From the NCBI GenBank assembly GCA_947044365.1, contig OX345641.1, positions 5,054,460-5,118,459 on the forward strand: 64,000 bases of DNA, in the 5' to 3' direction. A model generated the notes under the pieces. That model was not told the origin of the DNA. It saw nothing but the letters and a program-made list of their open reading frames with translations, and did not search any database. Made by a program: the position numbers and the translations under genes. The DNA comes from Petrosia ficiformis. Its lineage: Eukaryota; Porifera; Demospongiae; Haplosclerida; Petrosiidae. This document shows, one piece after another, positions 1-13,149 of this stretch; the first letter of the stretch is position 1, and the number at the start of each line of letters is the position of its first letter.

Positions 1-625
1 CCCTTTTATGGTACTAGTAGACTCCTATTGGGTCCTAGTGGACTCCTATTGGTCCTAGTGGACTCCTATTGGGTCCTAGTGGACTCCTTATGGGTCCTAG
101 TGGACTCGTAATAGGTCCTATTTGACTCCTAATGGTTCCTAATGGAGTCCTGTTGGGTCCTAGTGGACCCCTTATGGGTACTAGTGGACTCATAATGGGT
201 CCTAGTGGACTTCTAACTGGTCCTAGTAGACTCCTTTAGTGTCCAAGTGGACTCCTATTAGGTTCTACTGGACTCATTATTGGTCCTTTTGGACACCTAA
301 TGGATCCTAGTGGACCCCTAATGGGTGATATTGGACTCCTAATAGGTTCTAGTGGAGTCCTATTGGGTCCTAGAGGACTCATATTTGGTCCTAGTGGACT
401 CCTTATGCCTCCTATTGGACTCCTATTGGGACCCAGTGGACTCCTATTGGGTCTTAGTTTACTCCTATTGTGTTATAGCAGACTTCCAATGGGTCCAAGT
501 GGACTCCAAATTGGTCCTAACGGAGTGCTATTGTGTACTATTGGACACTTCATGGGTCCTAGAGGACTCATTATGGGTCCTAGTGGACTCATAATGGGTC
601 CTTTTGGACTCCTTATTGGTCCTAG
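1..625 (+). repeat. Segmental copy A1 (pairs with 25,238-25,862)
   Basis: Base 1 aligns to 25,238 and the two tracts stay collinear with a constant offset of 25,237 for about 625 bp. They share unusual monomers such as the opening CCCTTTTATGG and the CCTTTAGTGTCC variant, and differ at scattered single bases. The similarity ends where the second copy gains a base near 25,862. Since the match starts at the window edge, the duplicated block is probably longer. A more diverged third copy lies at about 15,630-15,920. Confidence 0.9.
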
Positions 626-1345
626 TGGAATCCTTATAGGTCCTAACGGACTCCTTATGGGTCCTTGTGACTACTAATTGGTCCTACTGGACCCACTATT
701 GGTACTAGTGAACACCTATTGGTTCCTAGTGGACTCCTATTGGGTCATAGTGGACTTCCGAAGGGTCCCAATGGACTCCTAATTGGTCCTAATGGAGTCC
801 TAATGGGTACTATTGGACTCTTCATGGGTCCTAGAGGACTCATTATGGGTCCTAGTGGACTCTTAGTGGGTCCTTGTGCACTCCTTACTGGTCCTAGTGG
901 AATACTTATTGGTCCTAATGGACTCCTTATGGGTCCTTGTGGACTACTAATGGGTCCTAGTGGACTCCTATTGTGACCTAGTGGACTCCTTATGGGTCCT
1001 AGAGAACTCGAAATGGGTCCTATTGGACTACAAATGGGTTCTCCAGGTGTCCTATTGAGTCCTACTGGACCCCTTATGGGTCCTACTGGAATCCGTTTGG
1101 GTCATAGTTCAAGCCTAATTGGTCCTAATGGACACATAATGGGTATTATTGGAGTCCTACTGGGTCATAGTGAACTCCTATTTTGTCATAGTGGAATCCT
1201 ATTTAGTCCTAGAGGACTTTTATTTGGTCCTATAGGACTCCTAACGGGTCCTATTCGACTCCAATTGGGTCCTAGTGGACTCCTACTGGGTCATAGTGGA
1301 CTTCCAATGGGTCCCAGTGGACTCCTAATTGGTCCTAATTGAGTC
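413..1345 (+). repeat. Segmental copy B1 (pairs with 27,245-28,198)
   Basis: Collinear with 27,245-28,198 at a constant offset of 26,832 up to about 1,263. Beyond that the second copy carries exactly one extra 21-bp monomer and the match resumes. This shows copies diverging by whole-monomer gain or loss as well as by substitutions. Confidence 0.88.
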
Positions 1346-2917
1346 CTATTGGGTACTATTGGACACTTATGGGTCCTAGAGGACACATTATGGGTCCTAA
1401 TGGAGTCCTAATACGTCCTAGTGGACTCATTATGGGTCCTAATGTAATGGGTCCTAGTGGAGTACTATTGGGTCCTAGTGGACTCCTATTGAGTCCTAGT
1501 GGACTCCTTATTGGTCCTAGTAAATACTATTGTGTCCTAGTGGACTCCTTCTTTGTCCTAATGGACACATAATGGGTCCTAGAAGACTCCTTATGTGTCC
1601 TAATGGACACCTATTGGGACCTATTGGACTCCTTATGGGTCCTAGAGAACTCCTAAAGGGTCTTAGTGGACTACTTATAGGTCCTAAGGGACACCTAATG
1701 GGTGCTTGTTAACTCCTAATTGGTCCTAGTGGACCCCTACAGGGTCCTAGTGGACTCCCATTGTCTCCTAGTGGACTCTATCTTGGTCCTAATGGATTCC
1801 TAATGGGTCCTATTGGATTAGTTATAGGTCTTAGTGGATTCCTATTGGGTCCTAATGGACTCCTTGTTGTTCCTAGTGGACTCCTACTGGGTCGTAGTGG
1901 ATTCCTTATTGGTCCTAATGGACTCAAGATGAGTCCAAGTGGACTCCAAATTGGTCCTAGTGGACTCCTATTGGGTCCTAGTGAACTCCTATTGTGTCCT
2001 AGTGGACTCCTTCTGGGTCCTAGTGGAGTCCTATTGAGTCCTTGTGGACTCCTTGTTGGTCCTAGTGGACTCAAGATGAGTCCTAGTGGACTCCTAATTG
2101 GTCCTAGTGGACTCTTATTGGGTCCTAGTGGACACCTAATGGGTCCTTGTGGAGTCGTATTGAGTCCTACTGGACTCCTTATGGGACCTAGTGGAACCCG
2201 TTTGAGTCCTATTTCACGCCTATTTGGTCCTAGTGGACACGTAATAGGTCCTAGTGGACTCCTAATGGGTCCTAGTGGAGTTCTATTGTGTCCTATTGGA
2301 CTCCTCATTGGTCCTAGTGGATTCCTAATGGGTGCTAGTGGACTCCTAATGGGTCAAAGTGGACTCCTTATAGGTCCTAGTGAACTCCTATTGGGTCGTA
2401 GTGGACTCCTTATTGGTCCTAGTGGAATGCTAATTGGTCCTAATGGAGTCATATTGGGTACTATGGGAGGCTTCATGAGTCCTAGAGGACCCATTAAGGG
2501 TCCTAGTGGACTCTTAGTGGGTCCTTGTGGACTCCTTACCGGTCCTAGTGGAATCATTATTGGTCCTAATGGACTCCTTATGGGTCCTTGTGAACTACTA
2601 ATTGGTCCTAGTGGACTCATTATTGGTCCTATTTGACTCCTATTGGGTTCTAGTTGACTCCTATCGTGACATAGTGGACTGAGTCTGGGTCCTAATTGAC
2701 TCCTAATGAGTCATAGTGGACTGCTTATAGGTCCTAGTGGACTCCTGTTGGGTCCTAGTGGACTCCTTATTGGTGCTAGTGGAGTCCTATTGGGTCCTAC
2801 TGGACTCCTATTGGGTCCTCTTGGACTCCAAATGGGTCCTATTGGACAAATAGTGGGTCCTATTGGACACCGTTTGGGTCCTAGTGGACTTAAAATGGGT
2901 CCCAGTGGACTCCTAAT

Positions 2918-4761
2918 GGTTCCTATTGGACTCCTATTGGGTCCTAGTGGACTGCTATTTGGTCCTAGTGGACACCTATTTGGTCCTATTAGACTTCTAA
3001 TGGGTTCCAGTAGACTCCTAATGGGTCTTTGTGGAGTACTATTGGGTCCTATTGGACTCTTCATGGGTCCTAGGAGACTCATTATGGGTCCTAATAGACT
3101 CCTATTGCATCCTAGTGGACAACTTATTGGTCCTAATGTATTCCTAAAGGGTACTAGTGGATTCCTAATGGGTCGTAGTGGAGTACTATTGGATCCTAGT
3201 AGACTCCAATTGAGTCCTATGGGACTCCTTATTGGTCCTAATGGACTCAACATGGGTCCTGGTGGACTCCTAATTGGTCCTGTGGACTCATTATTTGTCC
3301 TAGTGTACTCCTATTGGGTCCTAGTGCACTCATATTGCGTCCTAGTGGACTCGTTCTGGGTCCTATTGGACTCCTAATGGATCCTATTGGACTCCTATTG
3401 GGTCCTAGTGGACTGCTATTTGGTCCTAGTGGACACCTATTGGGTCCTATTGGACTTCTAATGGGTTCCAGTAGACTCCTAATGGGTCTTTGTGGAGTAC
3501 TATTGGGTCCTATTGGACTCTTCATGGGTCCTAGGAGACTCATTATGGGTCCTAATAGACTCCTATTGCATCCTAGTGGACAACTTATTGGTCCTAATGT
3601 ATTCCTAAAGGGTACTAGTGGATTCCTAATGGGTAGTAGTGGAGTACTATTGGATCCTAGTAGACTCCAATTGAGTCCTATGGGACTCCTTATTGGTCCT
3701 AATGGACTCAACATGGGTCCTGGTGGACTCCTAATTGGTCCTGTGGACTCATTATTTGTCCTAGTGTACTCCTATTGGGTCCTGGTGCACTCATATTGCG
3801 TCCTAGTGGACTCGTTCTGGGTCCTATTGGACTCCTAATGGATCCTATTGGACTCCTATTGGGTCCTAGTGGACTGCTATTTGGTCCTAGTGGACACCTA
3901 TTGGGTCCTATTGGACTTCTAATGGGTTCCAGTAGACTCCTAATGGGTCTGTGTGGAGTACTATTGGGTCCTATTGGACTCTTCATGGGTCCTAGGAGAC
4001 TCATTATGGGTCCTAATAGACTCCTATTGCATCCTAGTGGACAACTTATTGGTCCTAATGTATTCCTAAAGGGTACTAGTGGATTCCTAATGGGTCGTAG
4101 TGGAGTACTATTGGATCCTAGTAGACTCCAATTGAGTCCTATGGGACTCCTTATTGGTCCTAATGGACTCAACATGGGTCCTGGTGGACTCCTAATTGGT
4201 CCTGTGGACTCATTATTTGTCCTAGTGTACTCCTATTGGGTCCTAGTGCACTCATATTGCGTCCTAGTGGACTCGTTCTGGGTCCTATTGGACTCCTAAT
4301 GGATCCTATTGGACTCCTATTGGGTCCTAGTGGACTGCTATTTGGTCCTAGTGGACACCTATTGGGTCCTATTGGACTTCTAATGGGTTCCAGTAGACTC
4401 CTAATGGGTCTTTGTGGAGTACTATTGGGTCCTATTGGACTCTTCATGGGTCCTAGGAGACTCATTATGGGTCCTAATAGATTCCTATTGCATCCTAGTG
4501 GACAACTTATTGGTCCTAATGTATTCCTAAAGGGTACTAGTGGATTCCTAATGGGTCGTAGTGGAGTACTATTGGATCCTAGTAGACTCCAATTGAGTTC
4601 TATGGGACTCCTTATTGGTCCTAACGGACTCAACAGGGGTCCTGGTGGACTCCTAATTGGTCCTGTGGACTCATTATTTGTCCTAGTGTATTCCTATTGG
4701 GTCCTAGTGCACTCATATTGTGTCATAGTGGACTCGTTCTGGGTCCTATTGGACTCCTAAT
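2918..4761 (+). repeat. 461-bp higher-order repeat, four tandem copies
   Basis: GGATCCTATTGG (GGTTCC in the first copy) recurs at 2,918, 3,379, 3,840 and 4,301, and a GGATCC variant at 4,762 marks the end, giving a constant 461-bp period. Copies two to four differ at only a handful of bases (for example GGGTAGTAG against GGGTCGTAG); copy one is slightly more diverged. A unit of 461 bp is 22 monomers minus one base, so each copy shifts the reading frame and no frame runs through the array. The near identity suggests a recent local expansion. The paralogous block near 28.2-28.4 kb lacks the array. Confidence 0.95.
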
Positions 4762-6120
4762 GGATCCTAGTGGACTCTTAATGGGTCCTAATGGACTCCT
4801 ATTGTGACCTAGTGGACTCCTTGTGGGTCCTAGAGGACTCCTAATGGGTCCTAGTGGACTCCTTATCGGTCTTAATGGACTCCTTATGGGTCCTAATGGA
4901 CACCAATTGCGTCCTTGTGGACACCTTATGGGTCCTAATGTATTCCTAATGGGTCCTAGAAGACTCCTAATGGGTCCTAGTGGAGTACTATTTGGTCCTA
5001 GTTGACACCAATTGGGTCTTAGTGCACTCCTTGTTGGTCCTAATGGACTCCTTATGGGTGCTTGTGGACTCCTAATTGCTCCTAGTGGACTCAATATTGG
5101 TCCTAGTGGACACCATTTTGGTCCTAGTGGAGTACTATTGGGTCCTAGTGGAATCATGTTGGGTGCTACTGGACTCATATTTTGTCCTACTGGACTCTTT
5201 CTGGGTCCTAGTGTACTCCTAATTGGTCCTAATGGAGTCCTATTGAGTCCTATTGGACTCCAAATGGGTCCTATTGGACACATATTGGGTCCTAGTGGAC
5301 TCCGTTTGGGTCCTAGTGGACACCTTATTGGGTCCTACTGGACTTATAATGGGTCCCAGTGGACTCCCAATGGGTCCTAGTGGACTCCTATTGGGTCCTA
5401 GGGGACTGCTATTGAGTCCTAGTGGACACCTATTAGGTCCTATGGGACTTCTAATGGGTTAAAGTAGACTCCTATTGGGTCCTAGTGGAGTGCTATTGGG
5501 TCCTAATTGACACCAATTGGGTCCAAGTGGACTCCTTGTTGGTCCTAATGGACTCCTTATGGGTGCTTGTGGACTCCTAATTGCTCCTAGTGGACTCAAT
5601 ATTGGTCCTAGTGGACACCACTTTGGTCCTAGTGGAGTACTATTGGGTCCTAGTGGAATCCTATTGGGTGCTACAGGACTCCTATTGTGTCCTAGTGGAC
5701 ACTTTCTGGGTCCTAACGGATTCCTAATGTGTCTTATTGGACTAGTTATAGGTCCTAGTGGACTCCTATTGGGTCCTAGTGGACTCCTTTTTGGTCCTAG
5801 TGGACTCAAGATGAGTCCTAGTGGACTCCTAATTGGTCCTAGTGGACTCTTTCTGGGTCCTAGTGAACTCCTATTTGGTCATAGTGGAATTCTATTTGGT
5901 CCTAGTGGACACGTAATAGGTCCTAGTGGACTCCTAATGGGTCTTAGTGGAGTCCTATTGTGTCCTATTGGACTACTCATGGGTCGTAGTGGACTCCTAA
6001 TGGGTGCCAGTGGACTCCTAATAAGGTCCAAATGCACTCCTTATAGGTCCTAGTGAACTCCTATTGGGTCGTAGTGGACTCCTTATTGGTCCTACTGGAC
6101 TACTATAGGGTCCTAGAGGA
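4650..6120 (+). repeat. Segmental copy C1 (pairs with 28,342-29,812)
   Basis: About 1.47 kb collinear with 28,342-29,812 at a constant offset of 23,692. Landmarks such as the GGTGCTTGTGGACTCC and GGTGCTAC monomers align exactly. Similarity continues to about 6,640 after the second copy gains two monomers (offset 23,734). Confidence 0.9.
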
Positions 6121-6639
6121 GTCTTATTGGGTCCTAGTGGACTCCTAATTGGTCCTAATGGAGTCCCGTTGAGTCCTATTGGACACCAAATGGGCCCTAT
6201 TGGACACATATTGGGTCCTAGTGGACTCTGTTTGAGTGCTAGTGAACACTTATTGGGTCCTACTGGACTTATGATGGGTCCCAGTGGAGTCCTAATGGGT
6301 CCTAGTGGACTCCTATTGGATCCTAGTGGACTGCTATTGAGTCCTAGTGGACACCTATTGGGTCCTTTGGGACTTCTAATGAGTTCCAGTAGACTCCTAA
6401 TGGGTCCTAGTGGAGTACTATTGGGTCCTATCGGACACTTCATGGGTCCTAGAGGACACATTATGGGTCCTAATGGAGTCCTATTACGTCATAGAGGACA
6501 CCTTATGGGTCCTAATGTATTCCTAATGGGTACTAGTGGATTCCTAATGTGTCCTAGTGGATTCCAAATGGGTCCTAGTGGAGTACTATTGGGTCCTAGT
6601 GGACTCCTATTGGGTTCTAGTGGACTCCTTATTGGTCCT

Positions 6640-7437
6640 AGTAACTCCTACTTGGTCCTAGTGCACTCCTATTGTGTCCTAGTGGACTCCTTCTGGGTCC
6701 TACTGGACTCCTAATGGGTCCTAGAAGACTCCTAATGGGACCTAATGGACTCCTATTGGGACCTAGTGGACTCTTTATCGGTCCTAATGGAATCCTAATG
6801 GGTCGTTGTTAACTCCTAATTGGTCCTAGTGGACTCCTACTGGGTCCTATTGAACTCCTTATTGGTCCTAATGGACTCAAAATGAGTAATAGTGGACTCT
6901 AAATTGGTCCTAGTGGACTCCTATTGGGTCCTAGTGGACTCCTATTGTGTCCTATTGGACTCCTTCAGGGTCCTAGTGGACTACTATTGGGTCCTAGTGG
7001 ACTCCATGTTGGTCCTAGTGGACTCTAAATGAGTCCTAGTGGACTCCTACTTGGTCCTAGTGCACTCCTAGTGTGTCCTAGTGGACTCCTTCTGGGTCCT
7101 ACTGGACTCCTAATGGGTCCTAGAAGACTCCTAATGGGACCTAATGGACTCCTATTGGGACCTAGTGGACTCCTTATCGGTCCTAATGGAATCCTAATGG
7201 GTCGTTGTTAACTCCTAATTGGTCCTAGTGGACTCCTACTGGGTCCTATTGAACTCCTTATTGGTCCTAATGGACTCAAAATGAGTAATAGTGGACTCCA
7301 AATTGGTCCTAGTGGACTCCTATTGGGTCCTAGTGGACTCCTATTGTGTCCTATTGGACTCCTTCAGGGTCCTAGTGGACTACTATTGGGTCCTAGTGGA
7401 CTCCATGTTGGTCCTAGTGGACTCTAAATGAGTCCTA
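6640..7437 (+). repeat. 399-bp higher-order repeat, two tandem copies
   Basis: CCTACTTGG starts at 6,647 and again at 7,046, and the following monomers match in order, including GGGTCGTTGTTAACTCC and the GAGTAATAG variant. The period is 399 bp, exactly 19 monomers. Copies are near identical and diverge after about 7,445. The block is missing from the related segment at 30.3-30.8 kb. Confidence 0.9.
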
Positions 7438-8269
7438 GTGGACTCCTAATTGGTCCTAGTGGACTCCTATTGGGTCTAGTGGACTCCTATTGGGTCCTAT
7501 TGGACTCCTTCAGGGTCGTAGTGGACTCTTATTGGGTCCTAGTGGACTCCTTGTTGGTCCTAGTGGACTCTAGATGAGTCCTAGTGGACTCCTACTTGGT
7601 CCTAGTGGACTCCTATTGGGTCCTAGTGGACTACTTGTTGGTAATAGTGGATTCCTACTGGGTCCTTGTGAAGTCCTATTGAGTCCTACTGGACTCCTTA
7701 TGGGTCCTAGTGGAACCCTTTTGAGTCCTATTTCACGCCTATTTTGTCCTAGTGGACACGTAATAAGTCCTAGTGGAGTCCTATTGTGGCCTATTGGATT
7801 CCTCATTGGTCCTAGTGCACTCCCAAAGGGTGCTAATGGACACCTAATGGGTCCAAGTGGACTCCTTAAAGGTCCTAGTGAACTCCTATTGGGTCGTAGT
7901 GGACTCCTTCAGGGTCCTAATGGACTCCTAATGGGTCCTAGAAGACTCCTAATGGGTCCTAATGGACTCCTATTGGGTCCTAGTGGACTCCTTATTGGTC
8001 CTAGTGGACTCCATACTGGTCCAAATGGAGTCATATTGGGTACTATTGGAGGCTTCATGGGTCCTAGAGGACACATTATGGGTCCTAGTGGACTCTTAGT
8101 GGGTCCTTGTGGACTCCTTACTGGTCCTAGTGGAATCCTTATTGGTCCTAATGGACTTCTTATAGATCCTTGTCAACTACTATTGGTCCTAGTGGACTCA
8201 TTGTTGGTCATATTGGACTCCTATTGGGTCCTAGTTGACTCCTATCATGACCTAGTGGTCTCCGTCTGA

Positions 8270-9260
8270 GTCCTAATGGACTCCTAATGAGTCCTATTGG
8301 ACTGCTTATATGTCCTAGTGGACTCTTGTTGGGTCCTATGGTCTCCTTATTGGTGCTATTGGACTCCTATTGGGTCCTACTGGACTCCTATTGGGTCCTC
8401 AAAATTGGTCATATTGGACACACAGTGGGTCCTATTGGACTCCTTATGGGTCCTAGTGGACACCTTATTGGGTCCTAGTGGACTTATAATGGGTCCCAGT
8501 GGACTCCTAATGGTTCCTTATTGACTCCTATTGGGTCCTAGTGGACTGCTATTGGGTCCTAGTGGACACCTATTGGGTCCTATTGGACTTCTAATGGGTT
8601 CCAGTAGACTCTTAGTGGAGTACTATTGGGTTCTATTGGACTCTTCATGGGTCCTAGAGGACATATTATGGGTCATAATGGACTCCTATTGCATCCTAGT
8701 GGACACCTTATGGGTCCTAATGTATTCCTAATGGGTACTAGTGGATTCCTAATGGGTCATAGTGGAGTACTATTGGATCCTAGTTGACTCCAATTGAGTC
8801 CTAGGGGACTCCTTATATGTCCTAATGGACTCAACATGGGTCCTTGTGGACTCCTAATTGGTCCTGTGCACTCATTATTGGTCCTACTGTACTCCTATGG
8901 GGTCCTAGTGGACTCTTATTGTGTCCTAGGGGACACCTTCTGGATCCTAATGGATTCCTAATTTGTTCTAGTGGACTCCTAATGGGTCCTATGGGATACT
9001 TATTGGGTCCTAGTGGATTGCTTATTGGTCCTAATGCATTCCTAATTGGTCCTAGTGGACTTCTAATGGTTCCTAGTGGAGTACTATTGGGTCCTAGTTG
9101 ACTCCATTGGGTCCTTGTGGACTCCTTGTTGGTCCTAATGGACTCCTTATCATTCCTTGTGGACTCCTGATTGGTCCTATTGGACTCATTATTGGTCCTA
9201 GTGGACTCCTATTGGGTCCTAATGGACTCCTATTGTGTGGTAGTAAACTCTATCTGTGTC
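8270..9260 (+). repeat. Segmental copy D1 (pairs with about 30,790-31,736)
   Basis: Collinear with 30,790-31,736. The offset is 22,518 at 8,844 and 22,476 at 9,235, a change of 42 bp or two monomers. The GTGTGGTAGTAAACTC landmark at 9,235 corresponds to GTGTGCTAGTAAACTC at 31,711. Confidence 0.85.
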
Positions 9261-10139
9261 CTAATGGATTCCTAAAGGGTCCTAGTGGACTCCTTATAGG
9301 TCCTAGTGGACTCCTATTGGGTCCTAGTGGACTCCTTATTGATCCTAGTGGACTCCTATTGGGTCCTAGAGGACTCCAGTTGGGTCATATTGGACACCTA
9401 AAGGGTCCTATTGGACTGAGACACCTTATAGGTCCTAATGTATTCCTAGTGGGTCCTAGAAGACTCCTAATGGGTCCTAGTGGAGTAATATTGGGTCCTA
9501 GTTGACACCAATTGGGTCTTAGTGGACTCCTTGTTGGTCCTAATGGACTCCTTATGGGTGCTTGTTGACTCCTAATTGCTCCTAGTGGACTCAATATTGG
9601 TCCTAGTGGACACCACTTTGGTCCTAGTGGAGTACTATTGGGTCCTAGTGGAATCATGTTGGGTGCTACTGGACTCCTATTGTGTCTTAGTGGACACTTT
9701 CTGTGTCCTAGTAGACTCCTAATTGGTCCTAATGGAGTCCTAATGTGTCCTATTGGAATAGTTATAGGTCCTAGTGGACTCCTATTGGGTCCCAGTGGAC
9801 TCCTTGTTGGTCCTAGTGCACTCCTTTTGGGTACCGGTGGACTCCTTTTGGGTCCTAGTTGACTCAATATTGGTCCTTTTGGACTACTATTGGGTCCTAG
9901 AGGACACCTACAGGACACCTAAAGTGTTCTAGTGGACTACTTAATAGTTGTAGTCCACTCCTTTTGGGTACTAGTTGACTCCTTTTGGGTCCTAGTTGAC
10001 TCCTTATTGGTCCTTTTGGACTCCTATTGGGTCCTAGTGGACTCCTATTGGGTCCTAGTGGACTCCTTACGGGTCCTAGTAGACTGCTATTGGGTACTAG
10101 TGGAATTTTTATGGGTCCTAGTGGACTCCTACTGGGTCT

Positions 10140-10613
10140 AAGAGGACTCCTTTTTTGATCTAGTGGAATCAAAGTGGGTCCTAGCAGACTCCTATTAGGT
10201 CCTAATGCACTCATATTGGGTCCTAGTGGACTACTAAAGGTTCCTAGTGGACTCCTAATGTGACCTATTGGAATCCCAATGGGTCCTAGTGGACTCCTAA
10301 TTGGTCCTAATTGACTCATAATGGGTCCTGTTGGAGTCCAAAGTAGTCCTAGTAGACTCCTTTATGGTCTTAGAGGACACCTAAAGGGTCCTAGTGGACT
10401 ACTTATTAGTTCTAGTGCACTCCTATTAGGTACTAATGGACTCCCATTGGGTCCTAGTTGATTCCTTATTGGTCCTTTTGGACTACTATTGGGTCCTAGA
10501 GGACACCTATTGGGTCCTAGTGGACTCCTATTGGGTCCTAGTGGACTCCTTACGGGTCCTAGTAGACACCTACTTGGTCCTAGTGGACTCCTAATTGCTC
10601 GTAATGGACTCAT
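10140..10613 (+). repeat. Triplicated segment F1 (with 14,883-15,356 and about 24,005-24,530)
   Basis: The variant order TTTGATCTAGTGGAATCA, CCTAGCAGACTCC, CCTAATGCACTC, CCTATTGGAATCC and CCTGTTGGAGTCC is repeated at constant offsets of 4,743 and about 13,865. Three copies within 15 kb indicate repeated segmental duplication inside the array. Confidence 0.85.
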
Positions 10614-10648
10614 AGTGATTCATAGTGATTCATAGTGATTCATAGTGG
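10611..10648 (+). repeat. 10-bp half-monomer expansion (CATAGTGATT)3
   Basis: Three perfect copies of CATAGTGATT followed by a partial fourth (CATAGTGG) interrupt the 21-bp period. The decamer resembles the first half of the satellite monomer, so it looks like local amplification of a half-unit by slippage. The paralogous position at about 15,354 lacks the expansion. Confidence 0.9.
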
Positions 10649-11835
10649 TAGTGCTCTCCTAATAGGTCCTATTGGACTACTTATGGGTCCTAATGAAGTC
10701 ATATTGGGTCCTAGTGAACCGCTAATTTGTCCTATGGACTACTATCGGGTCCTATTGGAGTCATATTGGGTCCTAGTGGACTCCTTATGGGTAGTAGTTT
10801 ACTCCTAATGGATCCTAAATGAGTACTATTGGGACCTAGTGAACTCTTTATTGGTCCTAGTGGACTCCTATTGGGTCCTAATGGACTTCCATTAGGTCCT
10901 AGATCACTCTTTATGTGTACTTGTGGAGTACTATTGGGAGCTAGTGGACACCTTATGTGTCCTAGTGGACTCCTAATGAGTCCTAGTGGACTCTTTATTG
11001 GTCCTAGTCGACGCCTCATGCGTTCTTGTGGACTCCTAATGGGACCTAGTGGACTCCTTTTGGGTACTACTGCACACATATTGGGTCCTAGTTGACTAAT
11101 ATTGGGTCCTAGTGTACTCATTACGGGTCCTAGTGGAGTCCTATCGGGTCTCAGTGGACTCCTAATGGGTCCTAGTAGAGTGCTATTGGGTCCTAGAGGA
11201 CTCTTTATTGGTCCTAGTGGACTCTTATTGTGTTCTAGTGGAGTCCCATTGGGTCCTAGTGGACTCCTTATGAGTCCTAGTGGCTCCTACCGGGTCCTAG
11301 TGGAGTCATGTTGAGTGCTAGTGGACTACTAACGGTTCCTAAATTATTCCTATTGGGTCCTACTGGACTCCTTATGGGTCCTAGGGGTCTTGTAATGGGT
11401 CCTAGTGGTTTCGTAATGGGTCCTAAATGAGCCCTATTGGGTCCTAGTGGACTCCTAATTGGTCCTAGTGGATCCTAGTGAGTCCTATTGGACTCCTACT
11501 TGGTCCTCTTGGACTCAATATAAGTCTTAGTGGACTCACATTGGGACCTAATGGACTCATTTGGGATCTAGTGGAATCATAATGGGTCCTAGTGGACTCC
11601 TTATGGGACCTAGTTTACTCCTAATTGGTCCTTGTGGACTCCTTATTGGTCCTGGTGGACTCCTGTTGGGTCCTACTGGATTCATTATGGGTCCTAGGGC
11701 ACTTCTAATGGGTCCTAGTGGACTCCTAAAGGGTCCTCAATGAGTCTTATTGGGTCCTATTGGAATCCTAATGGGTACTAGTGGAGTCCTATTGGGTCCT
11801 AGTGGACAACGTATTGATCCTAGTGCGCTCCTATT

Positions 11836-12190
11836 GGGTCCAAGTGAGTCCTATTGGTCCTAATGGACTCCTATTGGTCCAAGTGGACACACATTGGGTA
11901 CTAGTGGACTACTTATGGTCCTAGAGGAATCGTAATCGGTCCTATTGGACTCCTATTGGGTCCTAGCGGACTCTTAATGGTTCCTAGTGGACTCCTAATG
12001 GGACCTAGTGGACTCCTTTTAGTTCCTAGTGAACCCCTAGTGGGTCCTAGTGCACTCCTAATGGGTCCAAGTGAGTCCTATTGGTCCTAATGGACTCCTA
12101 TTGGTCCAAGTGGACTCTCATTGGGTACTAGTGGACTACTTATGGGTCCTAGAGGAATCGTAATCGGTCCTATTGGACTCCTAATGGGTC
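11836..12190 (+). repeat. 227-bp local duplication with phase breaks
   Basis: GGGTCCAAGTGAG starts at 11,836 and again at 12,063, followed by the same series of shortened monomers (CCTATTGGTCC lacking one G) for about 127 bp. The 227-bp offset is not a multiple of 21, consistent with unequal exchange at shifted register. Confidence 0.8.
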
Positions 12191-13149
12191 CTAGTGGAGT
12201 AATATAGGGACCTAGAGGATTCCTTATGGGTCCTAGTGGACTCCTAATGGGCCATGTTGGACTCCTTATTGGTCCTAGTGGACTCCTAAAGGGTCCTAGT
12301 GGGCTCCTGTTGGGTCCCACTGGACTCCTAATTGGTTCTAGTGGGTCCTAGTGGACTCCTTATTGGTCCTATTGGTCTCCTACAGGTCCTAGTGGACTCC
12401 TATTGGGTCCTAGTGGACTCCTATTTGGTCCTGGTGGACGCCTACTGGTCCTAGTGGACTCCTATTGGGTACTAGTGGACTCCTATTTGGTCCTGGTGGA
12501 CACATTAATTGTCCTAGTGGACTCCTATTGGGTCCTAATGGATTTCAATTGTGTCCTAGTTCACAGTTTATGGGTCCTAGTGGAGTCCTATTGGGTGCTA
12601 GTGGACACCTTATGTGTCCTACTGGTCTCCCAATGAGTCAAAATGGACTCCTTATTGGTCCTAGTGGACTCCTAATGGGTCATAGTGGAGTCCTGATGAG
12701 ACGTAGTGGACTCCTAATGGATCCTAGTGGAGTCATATAGGGTCCTAGTGGACTCCTAATGAGTCCTACTGGAGTACTATTGGGTCCTATTCGACTCCTA
12801 ATGGGTATCCTAATGAGTCCTAGTGGAGTCCTAAAGGGTCCTAGTGGAGTCATATTGGGTCTTAGAGGACCCCTTATGGGTCCTAGTTTACTTCTAATGG
12901 GTCCTAGTGGACTCCTAATGGGTCCTAGTGGAATCCCATTGGGTGCTAGTGGACACCTTATGTGTCCTAGTGGACTCCTAATGGTTCCTAGTGGACTCCT
13001 AATGGGACCTAGTGGACTCCTTTTAGTTCCTAGTGAACTCCTAGTGGGTCCTAGTGCACTCCTAATTGGTCCTAGTGGAGTACTATCGGGTCCTATTGGA
13101 GTTTATTGGGTCCTATCGGACTCCTTATTGGTCCTATTTGACTCCTATT

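Noticed and set aside
1761..2636. 291-codon open frame of GPSGLLL heptads resembling a collagen-like or structural repeat protein
   Set aside because: It is the consensus 21-bp satellite read in one of three stop-free frames. Neighbouring copies lose the frame through 1-bp indels, the opposite strand is equally open, and no domain, signal peptide or distinct flank marks a gene.
2918..4761. Assembly artefact as the sole explanation for the four 461-bp copies
   Set aside because: Copies carry distinct single-base differences, which a simple repeated-contig error would not produce, although copy number still needs long-read confirmation.
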